A stretch of 64,000 nt of DNA, taken from NCBI GenBank assembly GCA_907165065.1, contig OU015526.1:72067723-72131722 (forward strand). Direction: 5' to 3'. Positions 13,310-23,695 of this stretch are shown here, in pieces (position 1 is the stretch's first letter; every line of letters starts with the position of its first letter). The translations under genes and the position numbers were made by a program. The notes beneath the pieces are model-generated. The model was not told the origin of the DNA and did no database searches. It was given only the letters and a program-made list of their open reading frames with translations. This stretch comes from Caprimulgus europaeus (lineage: Eukaryota > Chordata > Aves > Caprimulgiformes > Caprimulgidae).

Positions 13310-13315
13310 CCCATG
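13310..13315. repeat. Target-site duplication, left copy (CCCATG)
   Basis: These six bases before the LTR are repeated exactly after it at 13725-13730. A 6-bp duplication is typical of class II (ERVK-like) retroviral integration. Confidence 0.9.
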
Positions 13316-13628
13316 TGTTGGGGCCTTAGCATTACTACATGGCTGTGATACTGGCTAGGCCGCAGCTGGGCCGCTTTCAACAACTGCCAGAAGAGATAAG
13401 CTGAGGAAAGGAATGCAGCTACGTATGAAAGACGTGCGAAAGTAATAAACAACTGCTGACAAGATGGATGCTAGCTGGAAGTTACGTCGACCAGGAAGTG
13501 AACCTGAACCAAGATAAGAGTGAACCAGTGAGACTGAAAAAGACTGAGAGGTCAAAGTGTGAATAGTGCTATTATCCAATAATAATTAGCTTCGTAGTGT
13601 GTGGACACGTATGAGGAACTTAACGGGC

Positions 13629-13635
13629 TATATAA
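13629..13635 (+). promoter_or_regulatory. TATA box of the ERVK-type LTR
   Basis: TATATAA sits in a GGGC-TATATAA-CACGC context inside the LTR, 17 bases before its polyadenylation signal. It is the best-formed core promoter motif noticed in the window. Confidence 0.7.
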
Positions 13636-13651
13636 CACGCAGGTTTCTGAT

Positions 13652-13657
13652 AATAAA
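13652..13657 (+). terminator. Polyadenylation signal of the ERVK-type LTR
   Basis: AATAAA in the R region of the LTR, about 67 bases before its CA end. It is the expected 3' processing signal of a retroviral transcript. Confidence 0.65.
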
Positions 13658-13724
13658 GGGATTTGAGTTGCATCTTGTGGATGTGTGAGTCACTCATTTC
13701 TCGCTCGCCAGATAGCCCACGACA

Positions 13725-13730
13725 CCCATG
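13725..13730. repeat. Target-site duplication, right copy (CCCATG)
   Basis: Exact copy of 13310-13315. The pair defines the LTR boundaries to the base. Confidence 0.9.
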
Positions 13731-13739
13731 TATAACCAC

Positions 13740-14095
13740 CAACTACCAGATTTGATGTCAGGAAGAAATTTCTCTAAAAATATATACTCAAAGTGAAACA
13801 TAACTTGGATAACTTGGAGATTTAGCATTTATTCTGCAGGCTTTACTTCCCTGCTGAAATCATCTACATATATCTGAATTGACCAATTTCCTGCCAAGAC
13901 AGATGTCTTGATGAAACCCTAATCTCTGTGGTCTCTGCTGTCTCAGCTTAATATCCTAAGGAACAAAGTGTTTTAGTCTAATTAAGATCTCTAGGCTTCA
14001 TGTAGTATGAACCACAAAGGCCTCTGATAGGAAAGAGGTTGGATTAGATGAAATAATACCTTCTGACCTTAAACTCTATGAAATTATAAAAGTTT
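13740..14095 (+). mobile_element. Ancient CR1 3' end
   Basis: Near 13753-13772 the sequence reads LDVRKKFL, the block that precedes 'TVRVV' in CR1 ORF2. At 14036-14092 it carries the CR1 3' UTR signature: GGTTGGATTAGATGAAAT, then TTCTGACCTTAAACTCTATGAAATTAT. This corresponds to 'GGTTGGACTAGATGATC...CTTCCAACCTAAACTATTCTATGATT'. The middle part is too eroded to align by eye. It lies just downstream of the ERVK-type LTR and may be the 3' part of the element seen at 11150. Confidence 0.65.
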
Positions 14096-17000
14096 TACAA
14101 ACTCCAGTTAACGGTGGTGGATATCAATAGCCTGTGTTCTGAGATACGACTCTCTGACTTCATCCTAGTTTTGCAGTGTCAGCTTTACTGAGTTTGAACT
14201 GTGGCAACTCGCCTTTGATACTCTGGCCTTGTTTTAAATAGCTTCAGAAAAAAAATTGTAAAAGAGAACAGATGGAGTGACACTGAAAAACCTCAGATTC
14301 AATAAAAGAATAAAAAAAGAATTACCTAATTCTTTATACTTTTAGAGGTTTGATCTTAGAGTGTTTAGATTTGGAAGCTTTATATAATAGTTTCAGGCCA
14401 TGTGGGTAACTGGGGGATTTTTTTTTTTAACTTTTTTCACAGCTCCTACTATGACAAACTAGAAAGCTGGAAGAAGGTGTTATCTGCTTAATTCAGAAAC
14501 ATTCACTGAAATGCAAAGTATTAGGTAGCATTTACAGAGACACATGGTGAAGTTTTTGGAGCTGAATGCCTTTTAAATGCATATCACATGAATATTCAGT
14601 CAGATATGTAAATTTAGGGTATCTGTCACTTTTAGTAGATTGATCTATTATTTGAAATCAAGGCACAGTTCACAAGAAATGTATATCAAAATATCAGACC
14701 TTTTATATTACTCTTGTACAGAATATACTGAGGGTGGTCATGTTTGTTTTCTATTCCTCTTGACAGTTTGCCTTTTTTCTAGAGGAAAAATAAAATTTAA
14801 AGTTCTCTTAGTTTTGTCATTCCATAAGCTTTGATAAAGTGCTTCATCACTGAGGCTTTAGAAATAACCCTTTGAACTTCAAAAGGAGTTTTTGAAACCG
14901 TAATATCAAACCTATGCCGTATCCAGAATCTAAGAATTACATCTATATATTGCAGAGAAATGCAGCTAAAAGATTTGGAAATTCAAACAGATTCAATGCA
15001 ATTCTACATTTCTTAAGTACCTAACCGTCTTTGTAATATATTCAGGCCAGTGAGAGAATGGGAAGGATTGCTACCCTGCTTCAGGTACTATTTCAAAGCA
15101 GGTGATCCACCAATTGCTTTAAGTGTATATTTAGAGCAAAATTTTGAATGTAACTCCTGAAACTCGTTTGGAGGAAAAAAAACAACCAAACAAAAGAAAC
15201 ATACCAGGACGAGGGCTTTAAACAAAGGTTAAAGAGAAAGTACTTACTGAGCACTGAAAGCATGTTTAGTTAGTTGAAAAGAGACTGATATAAAGTTCTA
15301 CAAATCCCCTGCTATACACTTTGGAATATCAATAAATCTGATGAGTAGATTTAACTTGCCAGTTATCTTGAACTTGAGTTGAAATTACTCTTCTTCCAAA
15401 AAGACCTAGAAGTCTTTACCTCCTGTTTCTCACTCTTCCTGCCTTCTCCCCTCCTCTCCTCCAAAAGGATATACACAACAGTCCTATGCACTGGGTAGTT
15501 TTAGCTGTCTGGGAGAGGATACACTTCTCTACAGATTTTCTACAAAGTAGTTCTTTTCAGGTGGATTCTCTGGGAATAACTGATAGGCAAGTTGCTCACA
15601 ATCAACAATTCAAAATTATCAATGGGCAGAAGACCCAACTATTTAGCTTCTGTACAATCCCATTCCACAAAAGGGGATAAAAGATGGGGGGTTTTTTCCC
15701 CTCCCAGAAAAATACAAGTTCAGCTCATTTTTGTCATTCTTTAGCATTCTCTGTTCTGTTGTTACTGCAGGGGATTAAAAATCCCTGTAGCACTCCTTCT
15801 TTTCTCAGCTATATCACTCAGCACAATGAAAGCCATCAGTTCTCCCTACAAGCTCTAATTTATCTATGCTTAAACCAGTACAGCTATAATGCTACTGTTA
15901 AAAGTTTAAAATGCAACATAGGACAGCCAGGTTTCTCCAGAGCAGGGTTTAGATGTTGATGACAGAGCAGAGAATAGGATTGCAATGACCTGATTTTCCC
16001 AAGTTTAAGAGAAAGGTACCTGTTTCATCAATTTGGCTTGGCTGAAGAAATTATTTGTACGTCCCACTGGTAGCAATAAAGTAAATCTTCTCTGTCCCAA
16101 ATCAGTCAAAGCCCTAAATAAGCTCAACACAAAAACACACAATCCAAGTAAACTTTAGTTTTAGATCCACGAAGTTCCCAAAACCCTAGCAGTGACTGAG
16201 ATGAGTATTATATACATGCCCTGTGCTTTGGAGATTGTTGCTTTTTCTGCAGGATCTTGTGCAAATAAATGGTGTTGCTTGAATGGTTTGTTTCAATTAG
16301 GAAACTCTCTTTAATTTCTTTCCATGTTAAGAGGTTGGTATTCCAAAAGAACAAACTACAGAACATGTGATTTGCAACTGCAGTTATCTGTTAGTCAGGC
16401 AGCAAGCATGTCAATGATAATCAGCAAACAGGAACTAAAGATTGGAACAAAAAACATGAGAAGTGAGGACATAAGTAACTTCTTGAAGAGCAGTAGAACT
16501 TCAGGCAAGCTTCTAAGTAGCTAGCAGACTGCAGTGAGTCCTAAGAAAACTGAGGAACAGAAAAGACAGTTCTAAAGTATACATATTTGCAGGGTATGGG
16601 ACCTTGAAGGATAAACTTACCACATAGATGTTTCTTATAAGTACTTTACACAATTTATTTTCTACTCAAATTATTAAATATATTTGAAAAATTAATATGC
16701 CCTACTAATTAAAATCCTTAATGTTGACTGAAATTACAATAACTTTAAAAATTTAATAGATAAAAACATTGAAAGCAGAAATCACAGAAATGGTATCAGT
16801 CATGTTCTCTTTCCTTTAGTTCCACCTTCTATACACAACTTCAATGAAAAATGCATGGTTTTATCAGGTAAGCTTGTTAAAATTAATTTGAGCTTATATC
16901 TAATCTAAATGAAGAATATCTGTGTAAAATTTAAAGATTTGCTTCAGTATCTACATCTTTTAGCAACTGCTAAGCCTTTTTTTCCGGTATGGGGAAAAAA

Positions 17001-17100
17001 CAGAAAAGAAAAAACAAGACTCTATAGATTCTGAATGTGAGTACATTAAGCCTTTGGAAGTGATTTGAAAGCACTCTAGAAAACCTGGAATGAGTTATCG
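14096..17100. other. No gene or element recognised
   Basis: Short frames only (up to 91 codons at 15684-15959), none with a known motif. A homopolymer T run of ten lies near 14420. Confidence 0.45.
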
Positions 17101-18030
17101 CCAGTACTATTCAACATCTGCCGGTACTACTCAACATTTTTGTTGAAGACATAGACAGTGGGCTTGAGTGCACCCTCAGCAAGTCTGCTGACGACACCAA
17201 GCTGTGTGGTGCGGTTGACACGCTGGAGGGACAGGATGCCATCCCGAGGGACCTTGACAGGCTTGAGAGGTGGGCCTGTGCTAACCTCAAGTTCAACAAG
17301 GCCAAATGCAAGGTCCTGCATCTGGGTCAGGGCAATCCCAAACATAAATACAGACTGGGCAATGAGTGGATTGAGGTCACCTCTGAAGAGAAGGACTTGG
17401 GAATCGTGATGGCTGAGAAGCTGAACATGAGCCGGCAATGTGTGCTTGGAGCCCAGAAGGCCAACCATATCCTGGGCTGCATCTAGAGAAGTGTGGCCAG
17501 CAGGTAGAGGGAGGTGGTTCTCCCCCTCTACTCTACTCTCGTAAGACCCCATCTGGAGTACTGCATCCAGTTCTGGATCCCCCAACACAAGAGAGAAATG
17601 AACCTGTTAGAACTAGTCCAGAGGAGGTCACGAGGATGATCCGAGGGCTGGAGCACCTCTCCTATGAGGACAGGCTGAGAGAGTTGGGGCTGTTCAGCCT
17701 GGAAAAGAGAAGGCTTAGAGGAGATCTCATAGCGGCCTTCCACTACCTGAAGGGGGCCTACAAGAAAGCTGGGGAGGGACTTTTCAGAAGGGCAGTTAAT
17801 GATAGAACAAGGGGAAATGGCTTTAAGCTGAAATGGGGTAGGTTTAGATTAGATATTAGGAAGAAATTCTTCACTGTGAGGGTTGTCAGACCCTGGAACA
17901 GGTTGCCCAGGGAAGTTGTGGATGTCCCCTCCCTGGAAGTGTTCAAGGCCAGGTTGGATGAGGCTTTGAGCAATCTGATCTAGTGGAAAGTGTCCCTATT
18001 ATTGGAACTAGATGATCTTTAATGCATTTG
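17101..18030 (+). mobile_element. CR1, 5'-truncated, ORF2 C-terminal half plus 3' UTR
   Basis: The element begins at the 'VLFNI' block of the reverse transcriptase and continues to the end of ORF2 (TAG 17981-17983) and into the 3' UTR. The UTR reads CTAGTGGAAAGTGTCCC, then GGAACTAGATGATCTTTAA, and ends there without the terminal octamer repeat. The start is marked by a 20-bp imperfect tandem duplication (17101-17120 and 17121-17140). It lies 590 bases upstream of a second CR1 in the same orientation. The two differ in their 3' UTRs and so belong to different subfamilies or insertion events. Confidence 0.93.
17141..17983 (+). pseudogene. CR1 ORF2 C-terminal remnant (RT motif C to end)
   Basis: The frame runs from the 'DxGLECTLS' block through the active site, here SADD (17184-17195; Phe to Ser, both Asp kept). 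It then passes the '[22 protein letters not shown]', '[15 protein letters not shown]' and '[19 protein letters not shown]' regions. Two in-frame TAG codons occur at 17484-17486 and 17505-17507. A 1-nt deletion near 17625-17635 moves the last part ([20 protein letters not shown] onward) into another frame, which stays open to 17983. The last part ends with the CR1 block [20 protein letters not shown]. It is not translatable as one protein. Confidence 0.9.
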
Positions 18031-18619
18031 AGTTGTCATTATGAAAAACATAAACACTTAAAACTAGTGGTGACATATTGCCTCATAAGAACTGGCCAGC
18101 ACTTAGCAAAGCTAGTATTCTAATTTTATAAGGAAATTTCCAGTTATGGAAGAAGAGGAGAAAGTGGGAACCATGTATTCTGCCAAAAGATCTTCAAGTT
18201 GTTCAACATCTGTAATGACAAAAAAAGCAAAAACTCCACTAAACTGAGTGTTATGCTGATTGCTCGGCATCTCTCTATATCTGATCGTTCAGATTTGGTT
18301 CCAAAAACACCCTGCTGTGCAAATTCTAAGTTAAAATTATTAAGGGCAAAGACTGTCCTTGAAATAAGCAGAAGGTGTAGGTAGAAGGACTTATGTCTTA
18401 CAGTGGAAAGGTCCTCCTTTATGAAATAAGGAATTCCAGGGAGTGTGGAATTCAGCAGGAGCTGGAAGATGAGAGAAATTTTTTTGGACAATTTAAATAC
18501 AACTTTCTATACATGACACTATCTTATATAACTACCTACAATCCCTGCAGCTAAAGGCTTGAAATCTACAATGCAAAATCAACACAATGAAGATGTATTA
18601 ACTTGAATTATATTGTAAA
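18031..18619. other. Spacer between two CR1 copies
   Basis: Non-repetitive AT-rich DNA. A 115-codon open frame on the minus strand (18144-18491) has no motif I recognise and is probably chance. Confidence 0.5.
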
Positions 18620-20234
18620 GGCATCCAGGAAGACTTTCCCTTGGTTGAGGAGGATCAGGTTAGGGACCATTTCGCCAAACTTGACATCCACAAATCTATG
18701 GGCCCTGATGGGATGCATCCTCAAATGCTGAGGGAGCTGGTGGATGTTATTGAAGAACCACTCTCCATCAACTTTGAAAGGTCATGGAGGATGGGAGAGC
18801 TGCCTGAGGACTGGAGGAAAGCAAATATCACTCCAGTCTTCAAAAAGGGCAAGAAGGAGGACCCAGAAAACTACAGGCCAGGTAGCCTCTCCTCCATCCC
18901 TGGAAGGGTGATGGAACATTTCATTCTGGAGACCATCTCTAAGCATGCAGAGGAAAAGAAGGTTATAGGGAACAGTCAACATGGATTCACTAAGAGGAAA
19001 TCATGCTTGACCAGTCTGATAGCCTTCTATGATGGCATGACCGATTGGGTGGATGAGAGGAGAGCAGTGGATATTGTCTGCCTTGACTTCAGCAAGGCTT
19101 TTGACACTGTCTCCCATAGCATCCTCGTAGGTAAGGTTAGGAAGTGTGGATTAGATGAGGGGACAGTGAGGTGGGTCAAGAACTGGCTCAGTGGCAGAGC
19201 TCAGAGGGTTTTAATCAGTGATGCAGAGTCTAGTTGGAGGCCTGTGGTTAGTGGTGTTCCCCAAGGGTCAGTACTTGGTCCAGTCCTATTCAATATACCC
19301 AACAGTGACTTGGATGAAGGGACTGAGTGTACCCTCAGCACGTTGGCTGATGACACTAAAATGGGAGGAATGGCTGGTACACTGGAAGTCTGTGCTGCCA
19401 TTCAGTGAGATCTTGATAGGCTGGAGAGTTGGGCACAGAGGAACATGATGAAGTTCAAAAAGGGCAAGTATAGGTTCCTGCACCTGGGAGGGAGTAACCC
19501 CAGGCACCAGTACAGGTTGGGGACTGACAGTCTGGAAACCAGCCCCGCAGAGAAGGACCTGGGAGTATTGGTGGATGACCAGCTAACTATGAGCCAGCAA
19601 TGTGCCCTTGTGGCCAAGAAGGCAAATAGCATCCTGGGGTGCATTAAGAAGAGTGTGACCAGCAGGTCAAGGGAGGTGATCTTCCCCCTCTACTCTACCC
19701 TGGTGAGGCCACATCTAGAGTATTGTGTCCAGTTCTGGGCTCCCCAGCTAAAGAGAGATAGGGAACTTCTGGAGAGAGTCCAGTGGAGCTATGAAGATGA
19801 TTAAGGGGCTGGAGCATCTTTCTTATGAGGAAAGACTGAGAGAGCTGGGTCTGTTTAGCCTAGAGAAGAGAAGACTAAGAGGGGACTTTATCAATGTTTA
19901 TAAATGTCTAAAGGGTGAGAGTCAAGAGGATGGGGCCAGACTCTTCTCAGTGCTGGCAAGTGACAGGACAAAGGGCAATGGGCACAAGCTGGAACACAGG
20001 AGGTTCTGCTTACATATGAGGAAACATTTCTTTACTGTGAGGGTGACAGATCACTGGGACATACTGCCCAGAGAAGGTGTGGAGTCTCCTTCCCTGAAGA
20101 TGTTCAAAACTCACCTGGATGCAGTCCTGTGCAACTTGCTCTAGCTGAACCTGCTTTGGTGGTGGGGGAGGAGGGTTGGACTAGATGATCTCCAGAGGTC
20201 CCTTCTAACCCCCACCATTCTGTGATTCTGTGAA
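18620..20234 (+). mobile_element. CR1, 5'-truncated, nearly complete RT domain with full 3' end
   Basis: Homology to CR1 ORF2 begins about 18628 ([14 protein letters not shown] block, linker before the RT) and runs through all RT motifs to the ORF2 stop near 20142. The 3' UTR follows with GGTTGGACTAGATGATCTCC, then AGGTCCCTTCTAACC. The element ends with the CR1 terminal repeat ATTCTGTGATTCTGTG (20218-20233). CR1 inserts without regular target duplications, and none is seen. Compared with the other copies it has few disablements, so it is among the younger CR1 insertions here. Confidence 0.96.
18641..20144 (+). pseudogene. CR1 ORF2 reverse transcriptase, two disablements
   Basis: One frame is open from the left end to 19804 except for a single TGA at 19406-19408. 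There the CR1 pattern has 'QRDLDRLE', so the stop is best explained as CGA to TGA at a CpG. Visible RT features, counted from 18641: the 'GPDGMHP' block at residues 21-27, motif A LDFSKAFD with catalytic Asp 149, VPQGS at 206-210, and motif C LADD at 235-238 (19343-19354; Phe to Leu, both Asp kept). The '[15 protein letters not shown]' block lies in 19706-19750. A 2-nt loss near 19780-19790 shifts the remaining frame, which is open from 19791 to 20144. The endonuclease domain is absent because of 5' truncation. Confidence 0.93.
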
Positions 20235-20651
20235 AAGCATTACTATCAATTAATATGGAATAAGTCACAATTTTTCAATAAAAGAGTTCCCCTTACTTCT
20301 GATTCATCTCCTTTATGAATTCTTTCATTAATAAAACTAAGCAATTAAACACCATAGGCAAAGCTATTAAAATGTAAGTGTATCATAAAAATAATTATTT
20401 TCAGCTTTCATGAATCTATTCTCTGTCTAAAAACAACAAAGCCATCATATTATTTAACTTCAGAAAAGTTAATTTCTTGAATCATTGTGATAGGGCAAGG
20501 AGGAATAGGAGGGAGAGGAAGAAAAGGGCTATTCTGGTTTTCTATTTCACAGTCAATGGATTTTTCATGGTAGGAAAAAGAGCATGAATTTTGGAATATT
20601 TCTTAATAAAAAATATTTAAATTTACATATTTTATATAACAGATGCATGGC
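20235..20651. other. AT-rich spacer between CR1 and LTR
   Basis: No gene or repeat family seen. A purine-rich patch lies at about 20490-20530. Confidence 0.5.
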
Positions 20652-21282
20652 TGTCCTGGTTTTCCTAGGATAGAGTTAATTTTCTTCTTAGTAGTCAGAA
20701 TAGCTGTGTTCTAGTTTCAGTGTAGGATTTGTTATGAGAAGAATGTTGATTAAGTACTAATGCTATTGGTTGCTGCTGGAGCTCAAGGCCATTTTGTTTT
20801 GCTGGTTCACAGCTGCATTAGAACTGGGAGGGGGAAGCGTAGTGAATAGCAAAACCAAAAATTGGCATTTGGATGTGCCAATGGAATATTCCAGATCATA
20901 TCACCTCATGGTCAGTATACTAACCAGGGTTGACAGGAAGGCAGGGGTATTCTCTCAGGGATCACTCAGGCTTGCTCTTCAGGGGTTTTACTTTTGGGAC
21001 TGTCTCTGCTCTGGGATCACTGGCTGGCACAGGCTGGGCATTGGTCAGTGGTTGATGAGCAATTGCACTGTGCATCACTCATTTTTATATTTTGTTATTA
21101 CTATTACTTTTATAATTTTATTTTAATTAGTAAATAGTTTTTATCTCAACCCATGAGTCTCCTTGCTCCTGTCTTCCAATTATCTCCCCTACTCCCTGGA
21201 AGGGGGCTGGTATGGGGGTCGGGAGGAGAAGTGAGAGAGCAGGCTGTGTTTGGTTGCAAGCCAAAACAGTGAAACAACCACA
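20652..21282 (+). mobile_element. Solo LTR of the TGTCCTGGTTT family (ERVL-like)
   Basis: The segment begins TGTCCTGGTTTTCCTAGG and ends GTGAAACAACCACA, giving TG...CA ends and about 631 bp. It shares blocks with the LTRs at 26778 (reverse), 46606 (reverse) and 60001. These include GATAGAGTTAATTTTCTTCT after the start, a middle part with 'TGGAATATTCCA', and a T-rich tail leading to TTTTTATCTCAACCCATGAG. The usual TATA position near 20935 is eroded (GTATACTAAC). Flanking pentamers ATGGC (20647-20651) and GTGGC (21283-21287) match at four of five bases, compatible with a decayed 5-bp target duplication. No internal viral genes flank it. Confidence 0.85.
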
Positions 21283-23441
21283 GTGGCATACATTTCCATT
21301 CTATATTGAGTATATGTATACTTTTTTTTTTTCCCCCCTCAAAAAAAAAAATCATTAAGAATTTGTTTTATGACCTGTAAAGGATATCTGCCAACTGCAA
21401 AATTATTCTCAGGACTCTGATATTCTAAATTTTAAAAATGTTATTAACTAAGCAGCTCAGTGGCTAATTCTTTTTACTTCAGTGATATAAGATGTGGTGA
21501 ACACCACAAAATGTGTCTGACAGAAACAGTTTCTCTCCATAAATTAGGAATTTTATAGCCTATGCCATGCATGACCATGACACTGATGAAAAGAAGCTCT
21601 TTGTATTGATGAAGCCGGTATACAGCATAGGAAAAATTTAATAGCCATTTCACCTTGTGCAGCTATCAAACATTATACATGTAATTTTTATTATGACCAA
21701 TAAAACCTATTTCCAGTTCATTACAGATAGGCTTTATTTAATGGTCAGTTTCTGAATGTAATCATCTTTGCTGCTACTGTGTACAATGTAATGATAATTC
21801 CTTTGCAGAACACAGCATTGCTGGATGTAGATCAGATTATCTGAGTCAATTTAAATGTTATTACTGGGTCGATTAAATTGGCCTAAGGCACCATTGATTT
21901 AAAATAAATCTCCATATTGTTTTAATATACTGTAGACTATATATCAATTTTAATAAAGACTAAATCAAAAGCTCTGTGTAAACCCTATGTAGAGGATTAA
22001 TCACAGGTTTATGGAGTTGTCATAGCCTGCAGTATTGGAAAATAAAAAAAACCCCAACATTATAAATATGAAATATAAAAGAATTACATGTTGTATAGTT
22101 CAGCCAATGACTGATTTATATTTCATTTGGAATGTATACAATACAGCAAGATCAGTAAGGTTCTTTTTTAATTGAAAGAAATTATTGCAAAGTTTAAGGG
22201 CAGAAAATAATTTTTACATCATATTTTTTTCATTTTCCCTTTTCTTTCTTATTCTGGCCATGTACCAGACAAAGACTCCTTACAATTATATAGAAGGCCA
22301 GGGGTTAAAAATGAACAAACTAAAAGCATAGAGTACTTTTGCAAAGGTAGATTCAGACAGAAACTATTGTTTTTTTAAAAGTCTAAATTTCACATTAAAT
22401 TGGATATGCAACATAATTCATAGATGAAAAGTGTCGAAGCTCAATAAGAAGATGGCAATAATTCACAGACTTACATTCCCTGTGGCCTTGTTAAACTGCT
22501 TTCTCTTTCTGTACCACCCCCGGAAATCCACTTCTAATTTGTTGGTTTCAAAAGAAGAGAAATAAAGCGTACACATAGATTATTCATTTTTACATTGGTA
22601 TGAACGGGACATTTTCTTAAAATTAATGCCCTGTACATTAACCAAAATCCTTGAGAAGTTCTTTAACATATCTTTTAGTTTTTCTTGTGTTAACTATCCT
22701 GTACAACAGCAATACTGCTACAATGTCAAGCACTGCCCATATGCTATTCAAAACAAAGGAAAATGTATTGGTCCAGAATTTCGCAGGTATATGTACAGGA
22801 TATAGAGCATATAACTGATGGGTATTTTAAAGTATATATGGATAATTTAAGTTTATAGATGCTATATTTCATTACCTTTATTTTGCTGGAAATTACATTA
22901 TTTCTATAATTCCCAAGCCAGTTCTGAAAATTTTAAATCGTGCTCTAGTTTGTCAGCAATTATATAGGTCTAGAAGTAAAAGATAGTTGTCTATGTGTAA
23001 ATAATTATCAACAATTCTCTGGTAAATTAGCTACAAGCACAGGATAGAATATGAACAGCTGTGGCTTAAAAATCATGTACTTCTGGTACGTTCATTTTAG
23101 GTAAATGTTGCTTTGTCTGGAAAGAAAGACTGAAACCATCTACACTGGTGTGGAGCCATCTGTTTTCTATGCTGAACTGGTAAAATAGTGTCAGACAGTT
23201 TCTAGTAGGACTGTTGATCATCCATCCATCAGCCAAATTAGAGCCATAGGGATTTAAACTAAAAATACAAATATTGTATAGGCAGTCATAGTAAAAGTAA
23301 TGGACAACTCCTGTGTGTATTCCATGGGGGAAAATACAGTCATCATATCCTGAAATGTACTATGTAATTTGTTACATAGATAGATATGATTGATATGTAT
23401 CTACACAGATACCTAGGTATATATAATATAGTTATTATATA
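21283..23441. other. Non-repetitive AT-rich DNA; possible conserved block
   Basis: No coding signal. A T11-(8 nt)-A11 inverted repeat sits at 21322-21351. About 21790-22060 is rich in ATTA, TAAT and homeodomain-like sites without simple-repeat structure, a pattern common in conserved non-coding elements, but conservation cannot be judged here. Confidence 0.4.
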
Positions 23442-23695
23442 GAAACACAGAATCATAGAATCTTGTGAGCTGGAAGGGACCCATCACTGAGTCCAACTCT
23501 TGTCCTAGCATAGGGCAATCCCAAGATTCAGACCATGCGTCTGAGGGTGTTGTCCAAATGCTTCTTGAATATTATCAGGCTTGGTGCCATGACTACCTCC
23601 CTAGGGAGCCTGTTCCAGTGCTCCACAACCCTCTGAGTGAAGAACCTTTTCCTAGTGTCCAATCTAAATCTCCTCTGGAACATCTTCCTGCCAAG
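23442..23695 (-). mobile_element. CR1 3' end fragment (same subfamily as the copy at 60933)
   Basis: On the minus strand this is the last part of CR1 ORF2 and its 3' UTR. The plus-strand text starts ACACAGAATCATAGAATC (complement of the terminal repeat). It continues through GGAAGGGACCCATCACTGAG and the complement of the '[19 protein letters not shown]' block, and stops at CATCTTCCTGCC. The first 250 bases of the CR1 at 60933 match it nearly base for base by eye. Strong 5' truncation leaves only about 250 bp. Confidence 0.93.

Larger units (their letters stand above)
13316..13724 (+). mobile_element. Solo LTR, ERVK-type endogenous retrovirus
   Basis: The 409-bp segment starts TGTTGGGG and ends CACGACA, so it has the TG...CA ends of an LTR. 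It is bounded by identical 6-bp CCCATG duplications. A TATA box (TATATAA, 13629-13635) is followed 17 bases later by AATAAA (13652-13657). This compact promoter and polyadenylation layout sets the plus strand as sense. No gag, pol or env sequence flanks it, so the provirus was probably lost by recombination between its two LTRs. It lies between pieces of ancient CR1, so it is younger than they are. Exact target duplications suggest a fairly recent insertion. Assignment to ERVK rests on the 6-bp duplication and general layout; the family name is not known to me. Confidence 0.9.

Noticed and set aside
17158..17409. Open frames in other phases and on the minus strand across the CR1 copies (for example 17127-17588, 61301-61639, 19402-19644)
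   Set aside because: They are alternative-frame or antisense readings of CR1 ORF2.
18144..18491. 115-codon minus-strand frame between two CR1 copies
   Set aside because: No motif, no splice or promoter context, and hydrophobic composition typical of AT-rich DNA.
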